Source: Xanthomonas hortorum
Lineage (GTDB): Bacteria; Pseudomonadota; Gammaproteobacteria; Xanthomonadales; Xanthomonadaceae
NCBI RefSeq assembly: GCF_024339125.1
Contig: NZ_CP101417.1
Location: 5,281,001 to 5,345,000, forward strand
DNA length: 64,000 nucleotides
Reading direction: 5' to 3'
The position numbers were made by a program, and so were the translations under genes. Shown piece after piece: positions 36,099 through 46,426 of this stretch. The notes beneath the pieces are model-generated. The model was not told the DNA's origin, did not search any database, and saw only the letters and a list, made by a program, of their open reading frames with translations. Numbering within the stretch: the first letter of the stretch is position 1; each line of letters begins with the position of its first letter.

Positions 36099-38006
36099 TC
36101 AGATCTCGACCTGCGCGCCCAGCTCCACCAGGCGGTTGCCGGGGATGCGGAAGAAACCTGTCGCCGGGGCGGCGTTGCGATGCATCAGCGCGAACAGCTT
36201 GTCGCGCCAGATCGGCATGCCGCGGTTGGCGCTGGCCACGATGGTCTCGCGGCTGGCGAAGAAGGTGGTGTCCATCGGGTCGAAATGGATGCCGCCCTGG
36301 TCGCAGGAACGCATCAATGCCAGCGGCACGTCGGGGGTTTCCATGAAACCGAAGCGCACATAGACGCGATAGAACTCGTCGCCGATCGATTCGATCTGCA
36401 GGCGCTTGTCGGCCGGCGCATACGGAATCGGCAAGGTGTCGACGTTGAGGAAGATGTTGCGCTCGTGCAGCACTTTGTTGTGCTTGAGGTTGTGCATCAG
36501 CGCATGCGGCACGACCATCGGGTCGGCGGTGAGGAACACCGCCATGCCCGGCACGCGCGCCGGCGGGGCCAGCATCAGGCCAGGCAAAAAGCTGTCGATG
36601 CGGATGCCGTCCTTGCGGATTTCCTCGCGCAGCAGCGCGCGGCCGCGGCGCCAGGTGCGCATCAGGGTGAACACCAAGATGCCCAGCGCCAGCGGAAACC
36701 AGGCGCCCTGCAGCAGCTTGGCGCCGTTGGCGATGACAAAGGCCAGTTCGATGATGAAGAACACCACGCACAGCGGCAGCACCCAGTTGCGCCAGCGCGG
36801 CCACAGCGAGCGCGCCACCAGCGCCAGCAGCAAGGTGTCGATCAGCATGGTCATCGACACCGAGATGCCGTAGGCCACCGCCAGATTGGTGGAGCTGCGG
36901 AAGATCAGCACCAGCGCGATCACCATCACCATCAACAGCCAGTTGATGCCGGGCACGTAGATCTGACCGATGGTGGTGCGCGAGGTGTGCTTGATCAGCA
37001 TGCGCGGGATGTAGCCCAGCTGCATCGCCTGGCGCGCCACCGAATACGCACCGGTGATCACCGCCTGCGAGGCGATCACTGCCGCCAGCGTGGCCAGGAT
37101 GATCATCGGATACAGCGCCCAGCTCGGCACCGCTTCGAAGAACGGGTTCTTCAGCGCGGACGGGTGGTTGAGCACCAGCGCGCCCTGCCCCAGGTAATTG
37201 AGCAGCAGCATCGGCAGTACAAAGAAATACCAGCCGTGGCGGATCGGCTTGGCGCCGAAATGGCCCATGTCCGCGTACAAGGCTTCGCCGCCGGTCACTG
37301 CCAGCACCACCGCACCGAGAATGAAGACACCGTGCCAGCCGTGCTGCATGAAGAAGCGGATCGCCCACCACGGGTTAAAGGCCTTCATCACTTCCGGCGC
37401 ATCGACGATGTTCCAGATGCCGATCGCCCCCAGCGACAGAAACCACAGGCAGGTGATCGGGCCGAACACCTTGCCCACTTTTTCGGTACCGAAGCGCTGC
37501 ACCATGAACACCACCAGCAGCACCACCACGGTGATCGGCACGATGAAGGGATGCAGGCTGGGCGCGGCGATTTCCAGGCCCTCCACCGCGCCCATCACCG
37601 AGATGGCCGGGGTGATCACGCCATCGCCGAAGAACAACGAGGCGCCGAAGATGCCCAGGATGCCGACCACATAGGCCGAGCGCGACCCGCTGCGCATGGT
37701 GCGCTGGGTCAAGGCCATCAGCGCCATGATGCCGCCCTCGCCCTCGTTGTCGGCGCGCATGATGATGGTGACGTACTTGAGCGTCACCGTGACCATCAGC
37801 GCCCAGAACGCCAGCGACAGCACGCCCAGCACGGTGTCGTGATCGCTGGTCAGCCCGTAATGCGGCGAGAACGCCTCCTTGAGGGTGTACAGCGGACTGG
37901 TGCCGATGTCGCCGAAGACGACGCCGATGGCGCCGATGACCAAGGCCATATGGCTATTGGCAGGCGCATGGCCGTGGCCAGCTGCGGAAGTGGGAGTCTG
38001 TGACAT
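36099..38006 (-). CDS. kup: Low-affinity potassium transporter Kup
   Basis: A 635-residue KUP/HAK potassium-proton symporter with about 12 membrane spans. The family signature [19 protein letters not shown] is near residues 29-47; [20 protein letters not shown] and [12 protein letters not shown] follow; a C-terminal cytoplasmic domain (about 480-635) is present. It interrupts the ruv cluster between ruvA and ruvB. Confidence 0.96.
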   Translation of the reverse strand: MSQTPTSAAGHGHAPANSHMALVIGAIGVVFGDIGTSPLYTLKEAFSPHYGLTSDHDTVLGVLSLAFWALMVTVTLKYVTIIMRADNEGEGGIMALMALTQRTMRSGSRSAYVVGILGIFGASLFFGDGVITPAISVMGAVEGLEIAAPSLHPFIVPITVVVLLVVFMVQRFGTEKVGKVFGPITCLWFLSLGAIGIWNIVDAPEVMKAFNPWWAIRFFMQHGWHGVFILGAVVLAVTGGEALYADMGHFGAKPIRHGWYFFVLPMLLLNYLGQGALVLNHPSALKNPFFEAVPSWALYPMIILATLAAVIASQAVITGAYSVARQAMQLGYIPRMLIKHTSRTTIGQIYVPGINWLLMVMVIALVLIFRSSTNLAVAYGISVSMTMLIDTLLLALVARSLWPRWRNWVLPLCVVFFIIELAFVIANGAKLLQGAWFPLALGILVFTLMRTWRRGRALLREEIRKDGIRIDSFLPGLMLAPPARVPGMAVFLTADPMVVPHALMHNLKHNKVLHERNIFLNVDTLPIPYAPADKRLQIESIGDEFYRVYVRFGFMETPDVPLALMRSCDQGGIHFDPMDTTFFASRETIVASANRGMPIWRDKLFALMHRNAAPATGFFRIPGNRLVELGAQVEI

Positions 38007-38198
38007 GAAGTGGGCAGGGTATCGCCAAGTGGCGTGAAGGAGAGGAAGACGGCGCGGCGTTGAGTAACTAAAAACGTAGCGAGGGGGTCAGCTGGGGGCG
38101 GGCGGCGCGCAGGAGCCGCAGTGTACGAGTGGTACATGCCGATTCCGAGTACCGGCCGCGCCCGTCTGGCGACCGCGCAGTCGTTTTGCTAGTCGCCC

Positions 38199-38783
38199 TT
38201 AACGCAGTGCGGCCTGGAGGGCCTTGCGGATGACCGTGGCGACTTCGTCGCCTTCTGCCCCGGCCTCGCGTGCCATGCGTGCGGCCTCGGCCGGTTTGTA
38301 ACCCAGTTGCTGTAACGCCACGGTGGCTTCGGACACCGCATCCGGGCCAAGCTGGCCGGTGATCGGCGCGCCACTGCTGAAGTCGGCGGCGCGGTCGCGC
38401 AGCTCCACCACCATGCGCTCGGCGGTCTTCTTGCCGATGCCGGGGATGCGGGTCAGCGCGGTGATGTCGCCGCTGGTGATCAGGCGGGCGAACTCGTCCA
38501 CGGTGACCCCGGACAACACCGCCAGCGCGATCTTGGCGCCGATGCCGGTGACCTTCTGCACGTCGCGGAACAGCCGCCGCTCGCCTTCGCGCAAGAAGCC
38601 GTACAGCGACACGCTGTCTTCCTTCTGCGCGTAGTGGGTGAACAGAATCACGTCGCGGCCGACATCGGGCAGGTCGTAGAAGGTGCTCATCGGCGCCTCC
38701 AATTCGTACCCCACCCCACCCACATCGATCACCAGCCACGGCGGCTGCTTGTAGGCCAGGATCCCGCGCAGGCGACCGATCAT
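38199..38783 (-). CDS. ruvA: Holliday-junction recognition protein RuvA
   Basis: A 194-residue tetrameric junction-binding protein: OB-fold domain with [28 protein letters not shown] in pieces, two HhH motifs ([14 protein letters not shown] and [18 protein letters not shown]) and domain III for RuvB contact (about 145-194). ATG at 38783 is standard. Confidence 0.97.
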   Translation of the reverse strand: MIGRLRGILAYKQPPWLVIDVGGVGYELEAPMSTFYDLPDVGRDVILFTHYAQKEDSVSLYGFLREGERRLFRDVQKVTGIGAKIALAVLSGVTVDEFARLITSGDITALTRIPGIGKKTAERMVVELRDRAADFSSGAPITGQLGPDAVSEATVALQQLGYKPAEAARMAREAGAEGDEVATVIRKALQAALR

Positions 38784-38807
38784 TGGGCACCGCCTTGGCG
38801 GTGCCGG

Positions 38808-38902
38808 GAATCGGGAGTCGGGAATGGGGAATCGCAACAGCGCGTGCTGCTCTGGACCCTGCGTTTGCAATTCCCGATTCCCGATTCCCGATTCCCGATT
38901 CT
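38808..38902. repeat. Inverted pair of heptamer arrays (ruvA-ruvC)
   Basis: GGGAATCGGGAGTCGGGAAT-type units (about 38810-38835) face four tandem ATTCCCG units (about 38871-38898), separated by about 35 bases of unrelated sequence. Confidence 0.82.
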
Positions 38903-39426
38903 CATTTCTTGCGGCTCCAGGCCTGTTGGGTATTGACGCCCAGGCGCTGCGCGGTGGCGCGCACGTGGGCGTGGGTGATGGCGACTGCCAGTGCGTCGGC
39001 GGCGTCGGGCTGCAGCTTGCCTTTCAGGTTGAGCATGATGCCGACCATGTGCTGGACCTGCACCTTGTCCGCGCCGCCCTTGCCGACCAGCGCCAGCTTG
39101 ATCTCGGTGGCAGCGTACTCGTGTACCGGCAGGTCGCGTAGCACCACCGCGCAGATCGCCGCGCCGCGCGCGTGGCCGAGCTTGAGCGCCGAGTCGGCAC
39201 TCTTGCCCATGAACACCTTCTCGATCGCCACTTCCTGCGGCTGGTAGGTGTCGATCACCTCGCCCAGCCCGTGCAGCAGGCGCTTGAGCCGCTGCGCAAA
39301 GTCGCCCTCGCCCAGCAGTACCAGCGGCGCGTGATAGACATGCCGGCTGCGACCGCTCTCGTCGATGTCGATGACGCCAACCCCGGTGCGCTGGGAGCCG
39401 GGATCGATGCCCAGGATGCGGGTCAT
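38902..39426 (-). CDS. ruvC: Holliday-junction endonuclease RuvC
   Basis: A 174-residue RNase H-fold resolvase: [16 protein letters not shown] (first catalytic Asp, D7), [23 protein letters not shown] (catalytic Glu) and [14 protein letters not shown] (two catalytic Asp). It cuts junctions delivered by RuvAB. Confidence 0.97.
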   Translation of the reverse strand: MTRILGIDPGSQRTGVGVIDIDESGRSRHVYHAPLVLLGEGDFAQRLKRLLHGLGEVIDTYQPQEVAIEKVFMGKSADSALKLGHARGAAICAVVLRDLPVHEYAATEIKLALVGKGGADKVQVQHMVGIMLNLKGKLQPDAADALAVAITHAHVRATAQRLGVNTQQAWSRKK

Positions 39427-39432
39427 CGAGGG

Positions 39433-39550
39433 GCCGGGAATCGGGAGTTGGGAATCGGGAATGGGTAGAGCGGCCTGCTGGCATGCCCGGAGATACTGGG
39501 CGGTGCCAGATGCAGCTTTTTCAATTCCCGATTCTCCATTCCCGATTCCT
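39433..39550. repeat. Inverted pair of heptamer arrays (ruvC-yebC)
   Basis: GGGAATCGGGAGTTGGGAAT units (about 39437-39466) face ATTCCCGATTCTCCATTCCCG units (about 39523-39547) across about 55 bases. Confidence 0.8.
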
Positions 39551-39555
39551 GGCGC

Positions 39556-40284
39556 TTACGCGCCTAGCGCCGCTTGATCGACGTTCGAATACACGTCCTG
39601 CACGTCGTCCAGGTCTTCGAGCATGTCGAGCAGCTTGCGGACCTGTAGAGCGGTGTCGCCGTCGACGGCGATGTCGTTTTCGGCGCGGAAGGTGATTTCC
39701 GCATGCACCGGTTCCAGGCCGGCGGCGGCGAGCGCCTGCTTGACCTGGGCGAAGGCGTCCGGCGCGGTCAGTACATCGATGGCGCCGTCTTCCGGGTACA
39801 CCACCACGTCGTCGGCGCCGGCTTCGATGGCCGCGTCGGTGAGCGTGTCTTCGTCGATGCCGGCGGCAAAGCTGAGCACGCCCAGGCGCTTGAACATGAA
39901 GGCCACCGAGCCGTCGGTGCCCATGTTGCCGCCGCACTTACTGAAGGCATGCCGCACGTCGGCCACCGCGCGCACGCGGTTGTCGGTGAGGCAGTCCACG
40001 ATCACCGCCACGCCGCCGGGGGCATAGCCCTCGTAGCGCACTTCTTCGTATTCCACGCCTTCCAGCTCGCCGGTGGCTTTTTTGATGGCGCGTTCGATCA
40101 CGTCCTTGGACATGTTCGACGACAAGCCCTTGTCCACCGCCACGCGCAGGCGCGGGTTGTTGGCCGGATCACCGCCGCCGCCGCGTGCAGCCACGCTGAT
40201 CTCGCGAATGATCTTGGTGAACATCTTGCCGCGTTTGGCGTCGGAGGCGTTCTTGCGGCCTTCGATCGAGGGGCCTCTACCCAT
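39556..40284 (-). CDS. YebC/PmpR-family protein
   Basis: A 242-residue YebC-family protein: [25 protein letters not shown] start region, [12 protein letters not shown], and [13 protein letters not shown]. Members act as DNA-binding regulators or as translation factors easing ribosome stalling at proline runs. Here it heads the leftward yebC-ruvC-ruvA cluster, a common layout. Confidence 0.94.
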   Translation of the reverse strand: MGRGPSIEGRKNASDAKRGKMFTKIIREISVAARGGGGDPANNPRLRVAVDKGLSSNMSKDVIERAIKKATGELEGVEYEEVRYEGYAPGGVAVIVDCLTDNRVRAVADVRHAFSKCGGNMGTDGSVAFMFKRLGVLSFAAGIDEDTLTDAAIEAGADDVVVYPEDGAIDVLTAPDAFAQVKQALAAAGLEPVHAEITFRAENDIAVDGDTALQVRKLLDMLEDLDDVQDVYSNVDQAALGA

Positions 40285-40371
40285 GGGTGGTTCCAGACTG
40301 GCTTGGATGACAGGGCGCGGATTTTACCTGATTGCTCGCCCGCACCGGGGCGGCAGCGTTCAGTGGCGGAC

Positions 40372-41049
40372 TCAGTGGCGAAATCGGCCGGTCCGCAGGA
40401 AGCTCAGCGCCTGCTGCGCGGCCTCGGGTGAGCGCAACAGGCCGCTATGGCTGGCCGGCACCACGCAATGGTCGCGCAGCCCGGGCAGGCGGGTTTCGGC
40501 CAGCGCCACGGTGCCGTCCGAGCCGCCGTCCAGCGGCGCCAGCCAGCGTCCGACCCCGCGCGCCACATTGCCGGCGACCTGACCGATCTCGGCCTCGCCC
40601 TCCCATTGCACGAAACCCTGCTGCAGCAAGCCCGCGCTACGCCCCAACGCCCATCGCCCGCCACGTTGGGCCAGGCCGCGCGCGGCGGCGCTGCCGCACA
40701 ACGGCGAGCCCAGGCAGACCACACGGCGCACCGGCAGCTCGGGCGCTGCGCGCAGAGCCTGCAACGCCATCAGCCCGCCCAGGCTGTGACAGACCAGCAG
40801 TTGCGCGCCGGTCGTCTGCAGGCGTTCGATCAGCTGCGGTACCGCATGCGCGGGGCCGCCAAGCACGCTGGCGTAACCGAACAGCGCAGGCGCCAGGCCC
40901 TCTGCACGCAATCGACGCGCGAGCGGCAGCAGCCAGTGCGCGGTATTCCAGATGCCATGCACCAGCAGTACGTCGGCGGTGGCGGTGGTCGGTGCCGTGC
41001 GCGCGGTGCGTCTGGATGCAGCTGGAAATGCCGAGGAGCTGCTGGGCAT
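40372..41049 (-). CDS. Alpha/beta hydrolase
   Basis: A 225-residue lipase-like hydrolase: oxyanion segment LLVHGIWNTAHWLLPLARRL, nucleophile elbow VCHSLGGLMAL (Ser in CHSLGG, with Cys replacing the usual Gly), an acid in GSDGTVAL and catalytic His in PASHSGLL. There is no signal peptide, so it is cytoplasmic. Substrate unknown. Confidence 0.85.
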   Translation of the reverse strand: MPSSSSAFPAASRRTARTAPTTATADVLLVHGIWNTAHWLLPLARRLRAEGLAPALFGYASVLGGPAHAVPQLIERLQTTGAQLLVCHSLGGLMALQALRAAPELPVRRVVCLGSPLCGSAAARGLAQRGGRWALGRSAGLLQQGFVQWEGEAEIGQVAGNVARGVGRWLAPLDGGSDGTVALAETRLPGLRDHCVVPASHSGLLRSPEAAQQALSFLRTGRFRH

Positions 41050-41112
41050 CAGTGCGGTTTCCAGGACGTGGCGCGCGATCGCCGGGCTGCTGCGGACGGC
41101 GCCTGCATGCGC

Positions 41113-41640
41113 TCAGTCGGCCGCGACGATCGGCTTGCGGCGCAGGATGTGCTCGCGATCGACAATCTTGCCGACCGGGAAATCGTACTCGCCGACTTTT
41201 TCGAATCCGTAGCGGGCGTAGAAGCGTTGCGCGCCGAAATTTTCCGACCACACGCCGATCCACAGCGTGCGTGGGCCGTTGCGTTCCAGCCATTCCAGTG
41301 TGGTTTCGAACAGCCGGCTGCCCCAGCCGCTGTTCTGGTAGTCCTTCAGCAGATACAGCCGCTTGAGCTCCCCATCGCCGGGGCGCACGTCTTCATGCGG
41401 CAGCCCGCACGGGCCGGCGGCGGCGTGGCCGACCAGCAGGTTGTCCATCTCCAGCAGCCAGATCGCATAGTCCGGATGCGCCAGCACGATGCGCGCGCGC
41501 TCGACCGCATAGGTCTCTTCGAGAAAACCGCGCAGGTCTTCTTCCGGATACAGATGCCCGAAGGTTTCGGTAAAGGTCTGTGCGGCCAGCAGCGATAACG
41601 CTTCGGCATCGTCCGGTGTGGCGCGGCGGATGCGGGTCAT
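41113..41640 (-). CDS. GNAT-family N-acetyltransferase
   Basis: A 175-residue acetyltransferase. MTRIRRATPDDAEALSLLA opens the GNAT fold; LKRLYLLKDYQNSGWGSRLFETTLEWL is the acetyl-CoA-binding region; ENFGAQRFYARYGFEKVGEYDF is the closing motif. It resembles members acting on small amines or protein N-termini. ATG at 41640 fits the fold start. Confidence 0.9.
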   Translation of the reverse strand: MTRIRRATPDDAEALSLLAAQTFTETFGHLYPEEDLRGFLEETYAVERARIVLAHPDYAIWLLEMDNLLVGHAAAGPCGLPHEDVRPGDGELKRLYLLKDYQNSGWGSRLFETTLEWLERNGPRTLWIGVWSENFGAQRFYARYGFEKVGEYDFPVGKIVDREHILRRKPIVAAD

Positions 41641-42060
41641 GCGGGGCCTCTCGTGCCAGGTGGACGTGGCAGCTTCTCGCATGCAGATGCGCTACCGCAA
41701 GCGGGGATTGGGGATTGGGGATTGGGGGAATCGGGAATCGGGAATGCATCTGCGATGCGTGGATTCCGCGTGTGCAGGATTCGGCATGGGCGCTGACGGG
41801 TTCACCAAGCGCGCACGACCGGCTCCGCATGGCACCGCGCAGGAAAGATAAACACTGCGAGGGATGGCTATCTACTTGCGGAGCTCAGGCGCGCTTGGGA
41901 CGGACCTGCAGGACGCACTACCGCCGGTGATCGGCGGCGGTGCCCCGTGCGCAACACCCAGCACTGGCGCTAAAGGTTCCACCAAAGTGCGCAGCGCTGG
42001 CTGCGCTGGGCTCCTCGTACAGATGACCACGCACACGGCATGGCCATCTGCTAGCGCAGG
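41641..42060. other. Intergenic stretch with a one-sided heptamer array
   Basis: 420 bases between the GNAT gene and aspS. About 41702-41746 carries GGGGATTGGGGATTGGGGATT and GGGAATCGGGAATCGGGAATG, the heptamer family again but without a facing inverted array. I see no gene in the rest. Confidence 0.65.
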
Positions 42061-43812
42061 TCAGACCTGCTTCGGCCGCACCTGCACGTGCACTTCGGCC
42101 AGCTGCTCGGCCGGAATCGGCGACGGGGCGTCGGTCATCAGATCCTGCGCGCCAGTGGTCTTGGGGAACGGGATGACGTCACGGATCGATTCGGTGCCGG
42201 CCATCAATGCAGCGATGCGGTCGATGCCGAAGGCGATGCCGCCGTGCGGCGGTGCGCCGTAGTTCAGCGCATCCAGCAGGAAGCCGAACTTGGCACGCGC
42301 TTCCTCGGCGCCGATGCCGAGCAGCTCGAACACCGCGCTCTGCATGTCGGGGCGATGGATACGGATCGAGCCGCCGCCGATTTCGTTACCGTTGAGCACC
42401 ATGTCGTAACCGCGCGACACCGCCGTGCGGGCGTTGGCGCGCAGGTCGGCGATATCGTCCACCGCCGGCGCGGTGAAGGGGTGATGCAGGGCGACGTAGC
42501 GCTGCGCCTCCTCGTCCCATTCGAACATCGGGAAGTCGGTGACCCACAGCGGTGCCCAGGTGTCGGCGACCAGCTTGAAATCCTTGCCGGCCTTCAGGCG
42601 CAATGCACCCATGAAATCGGACACGGTGTTGTAGCCGCCAGCACCGAAGAACACGATGTCGCCGTTGCCGGCACCGACGTGCGCGAGCAGCGCGGCGAAG
42701 GCCTCTTCGCTGAAGAACTTGGCGATCGGCGAGCTGACTTCGCCGGTCTCCGACAGCTTGATGTAGGCCAGGCCCTTGGCGCCGTATTTGGCGGCGTGCG
42801 CGGCGTACTCGTCGATCTGCTTGCGCGACAGCGCGGCACCGCCGGGGATACGCAGCGCGGCCACGCGGCCGTCGGCATCGTTGGCGGCGGCGGTGAACAC
42901 CGGGAATTCACTGGACTTGACCAGCTCGGCCACGTCGACCAATTCCAGCGCGATGCGCAGGTCCGGCTTGTCCGAGCCGTAGCGACGCATCGCCTCGGCC
43001 CAGGTCATGCGCGGGAACTGCGCGGCCAGCTCGACATCCACCACTTCCTTGAAGATGGCGCGGATCATGTCTTCGACAAAATCCTGCACGTCGCGCTCGC
43101 GCACGAAGGCGAATTCCATGTCGAGCTGGGTGAATTCCAGCTGGCGATCGGCGCGCAGCGCTTCGTCGCGGAAGCAGCGCGCGATCTGGTAGTAACGGTC
43201 GAAGCCGGCCACCATCAGGATCTGCTTGAACAGCTGCGGGCTCTGCGGCAACGCATAGAACTCGCCCGGATGCATCCGCGCCGGCACCAGAAAGTCGCGT
43301 GCGCCTTCCGGGGTGGCCTTGGTCAGAATCGGGGTCTCGATGTCCTGGAAATCGCGCGCGTCCAGATGCCGGCGCAGCGCCTGCACCAGCTTGATGCGGG
43401 TGCGCTGCATGCGCTGCATTTCCGGACGGCGCAGGTCCAAATAGCGGTACTTCAGGCGGGTTTCTTCGCCCGGGTTCTCATGCGCATGGAACGGCAGCGG
43501 CGCGGCCTTGTTGAGGATGGTGATGCGGGTGGCGATCACTTCGACCTTGCCGCTGCGCAGCTTGTCGTTGACCGCATGCCGCGCGCGCACCACGCCTTCG
43601 ACCTGCAGCACGTCCTCGTAGCCGAGGCTGGCGGCGACCGGGAACACCTCGGCGTTCTCCGGTTCCACCGTCACCTGCACGATGCCTTCGTGGTCGCGCA
43701 GGTCGATGAAGCACACGCCGCCCAGGTTGCGGGCCACGTCGGTCCAGCCGGCGAGAGTGACGGTTTGGCCGATCATGGTCTCGTCGACCAGGCCGCAGAA
43801 GTGGGTACGCAT
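42061..43812 (-). CDS. aspS: Aspartyl-tRNA synthetase
   Basis: A 583-residue bacterial-type class II synthetase. N-terminal anticodon-binding OB fold ([18 protein letters not shown] onward, about 1-105), class II motif 2 with [23 protein letters not shown], the GAD insertion domain (about 290-410) and motif 3 [15 protein letters not shown]. It charges tRNA-Asp. ATG at 43812 is the family start. Confidence 0.97.
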   Translation of the reverse strand: MRTHFCGLVDETMIGQTVTLAGWTDVARNLGGVCFIDLRDHEGIVQVTVEPENAEVFPVAASLGYEDVLQVEGVVRARHAVNDKLRSGKVEVIATRITILNKAAPLPFHAHENPGEETRLKYRYLDLRRPEMQRMQRTRIKLVQALRRHLDARDFQDIETPILTKATPEGARDFLVPARMHPGEFYALPQSPQLFKQILMVAGFDRYYQIARCFRDEALRADRQLEFTQLDMEFAFVRERDVQDFVEDMIRAIFKEVVDVELAAQFPRMTWAEAMRRYGSDKPDLRIALELVDVAELVKSSEFPVFTAAANDADGRVAALRIPGGAALSRKQIDEYAAHAAKYGAKGLAYIKLSETGEVSSPIAKFFSEEAFAALLAHVGAGNGDIVFFGAGGYNTVSDFMGALRLKAGKDFKLVADTWAPLWVTDFPMFEWDEEAQRYVALHHPFTAPAVDDIADLRANARTAVSRGYDMVLNGNEIGGGSIRIHRPDMQSAVFELLGIGAEEARAKFGFLLDALNYGAPPHGGIAFGIDRIAALMAGTESIRDVIPFPKTTGAQDLMTDAPSPIPAEQLAEVHVQVRPKQV

Positions 43813-43969
43813 CGAAAGCTCCGCTGAAAACCCGACACAGGACAGCGCCGGAGAGCCGGATATTCTGGGGCCGGCGGGCGACAGGAGCAAATGCGCGGGC
43901 GCTCATGGTCGCTTAAGTCGCCGCCCGGCTGAATAGGCGCAACGCCCCTCCCGCACCAAGGACGACACG

Positions 43970-44743
43970 ATGCTGCGCACTGCCCTGCTGCTCTCCGGCT
44001 TCGGCCTGATCTCCCTGACCGGCCTGCTCACCAGTGCCCCTGCTGCGGCGCAGGACCGCGGCTGGAACGGCCCCAGCATCACCTGCTCAAGCAACGACAA
44101 CCGCCGCCGCGAGTGCGATACGCCGTTCCGCGGCCGCGCGGTGCTGGTCGAAAACATCTCCGGCACGCGCTGCATCGAAGGCCGCAACTGGGGCAGCGAC
44201 CGCGGACGCGTGTGGGTGGACAACGGCTGCCGCGCACGCTTTGTGGATGGCCGCAACGGCAGTGGCGGCGGCTGGGGCGGCAACAACGGCGGCGCTGGCG
44301 GGGTCGCCGGCACGGTGCGCTGCGAGAGCAACGACCAGCGCCAGAAGATCTGCGACACCGGCTGGCGCCGCGCCATGCTGGTGCGCCAGCTTTCCAACAC
44401 GCCCTGCGTGGAAGGCCGCAACTGGCGCCAGGACGGTGGCCGGATCTGGGTGGACGACGGCTGCCGGGGCGAATTTGCGCAAGCGCGCGGTGGCGGTTGG
44501 GACCGTGGCGATGGCGGTTACGGCGGCCGCGACGACCGCCCGCGTAACGATTACGCCATCAGCTGCGCCAGCGACGACCGCCGCCTGCGCACCTGCGCCT
44601 GGGATGGCCGCTACGGCCGTCCGGTGCTGACCCGCCAGTTGTCCGACACCCGCTGCGAAGAGGGCCGCAGCTGGGGCTACGACGAGCGCCGCGCGACGGT
44701 ATGGGTGAATGACGGTTGCCGGGCGCGGTTTGAGGCGCGTTGA
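43970..44743 (+). CDS. Secreted protein with three DUF3011 repeats
   Basis: A 257-residue exported protein: signal peptide (LLTSAPAAAQ cleavage) followed by three repeats of about 55-60 residues, each with a C-x-S-N/D-D-x-R-x3-C start, a GR-x-VL/ML segment, C-x-EGR-x-W and a W-V-[DN]-x-GCRARF end, joined by Gly-rich linkers. This is the DUF3011 pattern, with Cys pairs likely bonded. Periplasmic or surface role unknown. It is divergent from aspS. Confidence 0.9.
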   Translation: MLRTALLLSGFGLISLTGLLTSAPAAAQDRGWNGPSITCSSNDNRRRECDTPFRGRAVLVENISGTRCIEGRNWGSDRGRVWVDNGCRARFVDGRNGSGGGWGGNNGGAGGVAGTVRCESNDQRQKICDTGWRRAMLVRQLSNTPCVEGRNWRQDGGRIWVDDGCRGEFAQARGGGWDRGDGGYGGRDDRPRNDYAISCASDDRRLRTCAWDGRYGRPVLTRQLSDTRCEEGRSWGYDERRATVWVNDGCRARFEAR

Positions 44744-44951
44744 GGGATCGCGCGTTGAAGCAATGCGTGCGCGGGCCGGTCCTGGATCCGGATCCGCCTG
44801 CGCGCTCCACCTGTCATCAATCGCATTGGCGGATGCCACGCGTTCCCGCGGGAGCTTGCGCTAACGCGAGTCTGTCTAGTCAGTTCTCCGGCTGGAGAGA
44901 CGCGCGTCCTGGGACCGCAGACGATGCCGACTGCCCGGCCAATCGACCGGC

Positions 44952-45635
44952 TCAACTTCCCCACGGCGCGGGCGGCAAAGCAACCGGCTGGGTGAGATCG
45001 AATTCGACCCGGAACAGCCGCCCGCCTGGGCGACTCAGTTCGTAGACAACGCTGCGGCCGGGCTGGATTTCCATCGCCCAGGCGTTACTCAGCGAAGCGG
45101 TCGAGCCAAGGCGTTTGAATAGCGCGATGGATTCGGCATCGACCGGGAATTCCTGCCGGTTCGCGCTGCCTGCATCGATGGTAGCGCCGCCGTATTGGGT
45201 CAGTGCGTCCGCGCTGCCGTCGGCATGGCGATGATCGTGCTTGAGGCGCAGGCCGGTGGCAGTGCGCGTCAGTACCCAGGTGCGCGAGTGGTCGTCGCCC
45301 ACATGGAACGGCACGCGCAACTCATGCGCAGGGTCGTCGCAGCCGCGCACATGCATCACCAGTGGCTTGCCGGCAAAGGCGCTCGGGGCGGTGGATGCGG
45401 GTGTGTCGATCAGCACGCGGCCGGCGAAGGCCTGGCCGCAGTGCACGGCGAGCGCAGCCAGGAAGCGGGCGGTCGGCTCGGCTCTTATCGGTGCAGGTGA
45501 AGTCGCAGACGTGGACTTGGACGTGGAAGAAATGGCGCATCCGCTCACGGCGGCAACCAGCATCAGCAACGTCAGCCCAGGAGCGGTCAACGAAACAAGG
45601 CGAGCAGGCTGCTTGATCACTGCGCCAAGCTTCAT
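44952..45635 (-). CDS. Lipoprotein of unknown function
   Basis: A 227-residue lipoprotein: signal sequence ending LVAAVSGC (lipobox), a Ser/Thr linker, then a globular domain with one Cys pair (VHCGQAF, VRGCDDP) and HVGDDHSRTWVLTRTATGLRLKHDHRHADG. It may sit in the outer membrane facing the periplasm. An ATG at 45671 overlapping the previous stop (ATGA) is an alternative start; either way it is coupled to the zinc-ribbon gene. Confidence 0.78.
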   Translation of the reverse strand: MKLGAVIKQPARLVSLTAPGLTLLMLVAAVSGCAISSTSKSTSATSPAPIRAEPTARFLAALAVHCGQAFAGRVLIDTPASTAPSAFAGKPLVMHVRGCDDPAHELRVPFHVGDDHSRTWVLTRTATGLRLKHDHRHADGSADALTQYGGATIDAGSANRQEFPVDAESIALFKRLGSTASLSNAWAMEIQPGRSVVYELSRPGGRLFRVEFDLTQPVALPPAPWGS

Positions 45636-45667
45636 GCCGCTCTCCGGCCTGCGCGTGCGGCCGTGGA

Positions 45668-45970
45668 TCATGCCCGATCGGATGCTGGCTTGGACGCAGG
45701 CTTGGCGGCGGGTTTGCTCTCGGCGGCTGCGGCCGGCTTGGCTTCGCCACCGCTGCTGCTCTCGGTGAGGTTTTTCTTCTTCTCGCCCGCCGACTTGAAG
45801 TCGGTTTCGTACCAGCCGCTACCGGACAGGCGGAACGAGGGCGCGGTGATCTGGCGCTTGATCGTGGCCGCCGCGCAGGCCGGGCAGGTCTGCGGATCGG
45901 GGTCGGCCATCTTCTGCAGGCGGTCGAAGGCGTGACCGCAGGTGGTGCACTGGAAACCGTAGATGGGCAT
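45668..45970 (-). CDS. FmdB-type zinc-ribbon protein
   Basis: A 100-residue protein: MPIYGFQCTTCGHAFDRLQ and CPACAAA give the CxxC-x20-CxxC zinc ribbon of the FmdB/YqxA-like family, followed by an Ala/Lys/Pro/Ser tail. Genes of this family are often near aspS, as here. Role unknown. Confidence 0.9.
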   Translation of the reverse strand: MPIYGFQCTTCGHAFDRLQKMADPDPQTCPACAAATIKRQITAPSFRLSGSGWYETDFKSAGEKKKNLTESSSGGEAKPAAAAESKPAAKPASKPASDRA

Positions 45971-46426
45971 GGCAGGATCAGCTGATGATGATGCAGGGGC
46001 GCAGATTCTAGTCGTATGCGGGCAAGCAGGTGCAGGGGGCTGTCTGGGCGCTGGCGCGCAGGAGCTTGTTGCGGGCGACAGGCATCGATCAATCGTCGCT
46101 TCGTCGCGCCTGCCCGCTGATGGCGCACGTTCAACGCCGCGGTTGCCGCCTGCAGATGCAAACGCCAACTGCGCATGCCGACGTCTCGAGCAAACAAGAC
46201 GAGTCGTTGTCAGGCCAGCGAGATTGCGCGGAAGACAGCGTTCGTCCTGCAGCGCGCAGACAACCGGTACGTTGCGCCGACTTGACGACTACCAGCGACT
46301 GTCGGGAGTCGCAGAGGAGCCACTTGAATCAGCCTGCCACACACGTTTCGATCAAGCCGCCACACAGCGGCCTGCTACACTCGAACACGTGATCGACGCG
46401 CCTTTTCCCCCACAAGAGCCGCATCC
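45971..46426. other. Divergent promoter region, no gene seen
   Basis: 456 bases between the leftward zinc-ribbon gene and the rightward MFS gene. It must contain both promoters. No operator motif stands out. Confidence 0.5.

Noticed and set aside
35853-38003. A 716-codon rightward frame opposite ruvB and kup
   Set aside because: It is the antisense frame of two strongly supported genes, rich in His/Arg/Gln runs without any domain, and includes the heptamer repeats.
38871-38898. Tandem ATTCCCG units as a possible CRISPR array
   Set aside because: Units are 7 bases and directly adjacent with no spacers; no cas genes are present.
42088-43827. A 579-codon rightward frame opposite aspS
   Set aside because: Mirror frame of a housekeeping gene in high-GC DNA; no domain and no ribosome site.
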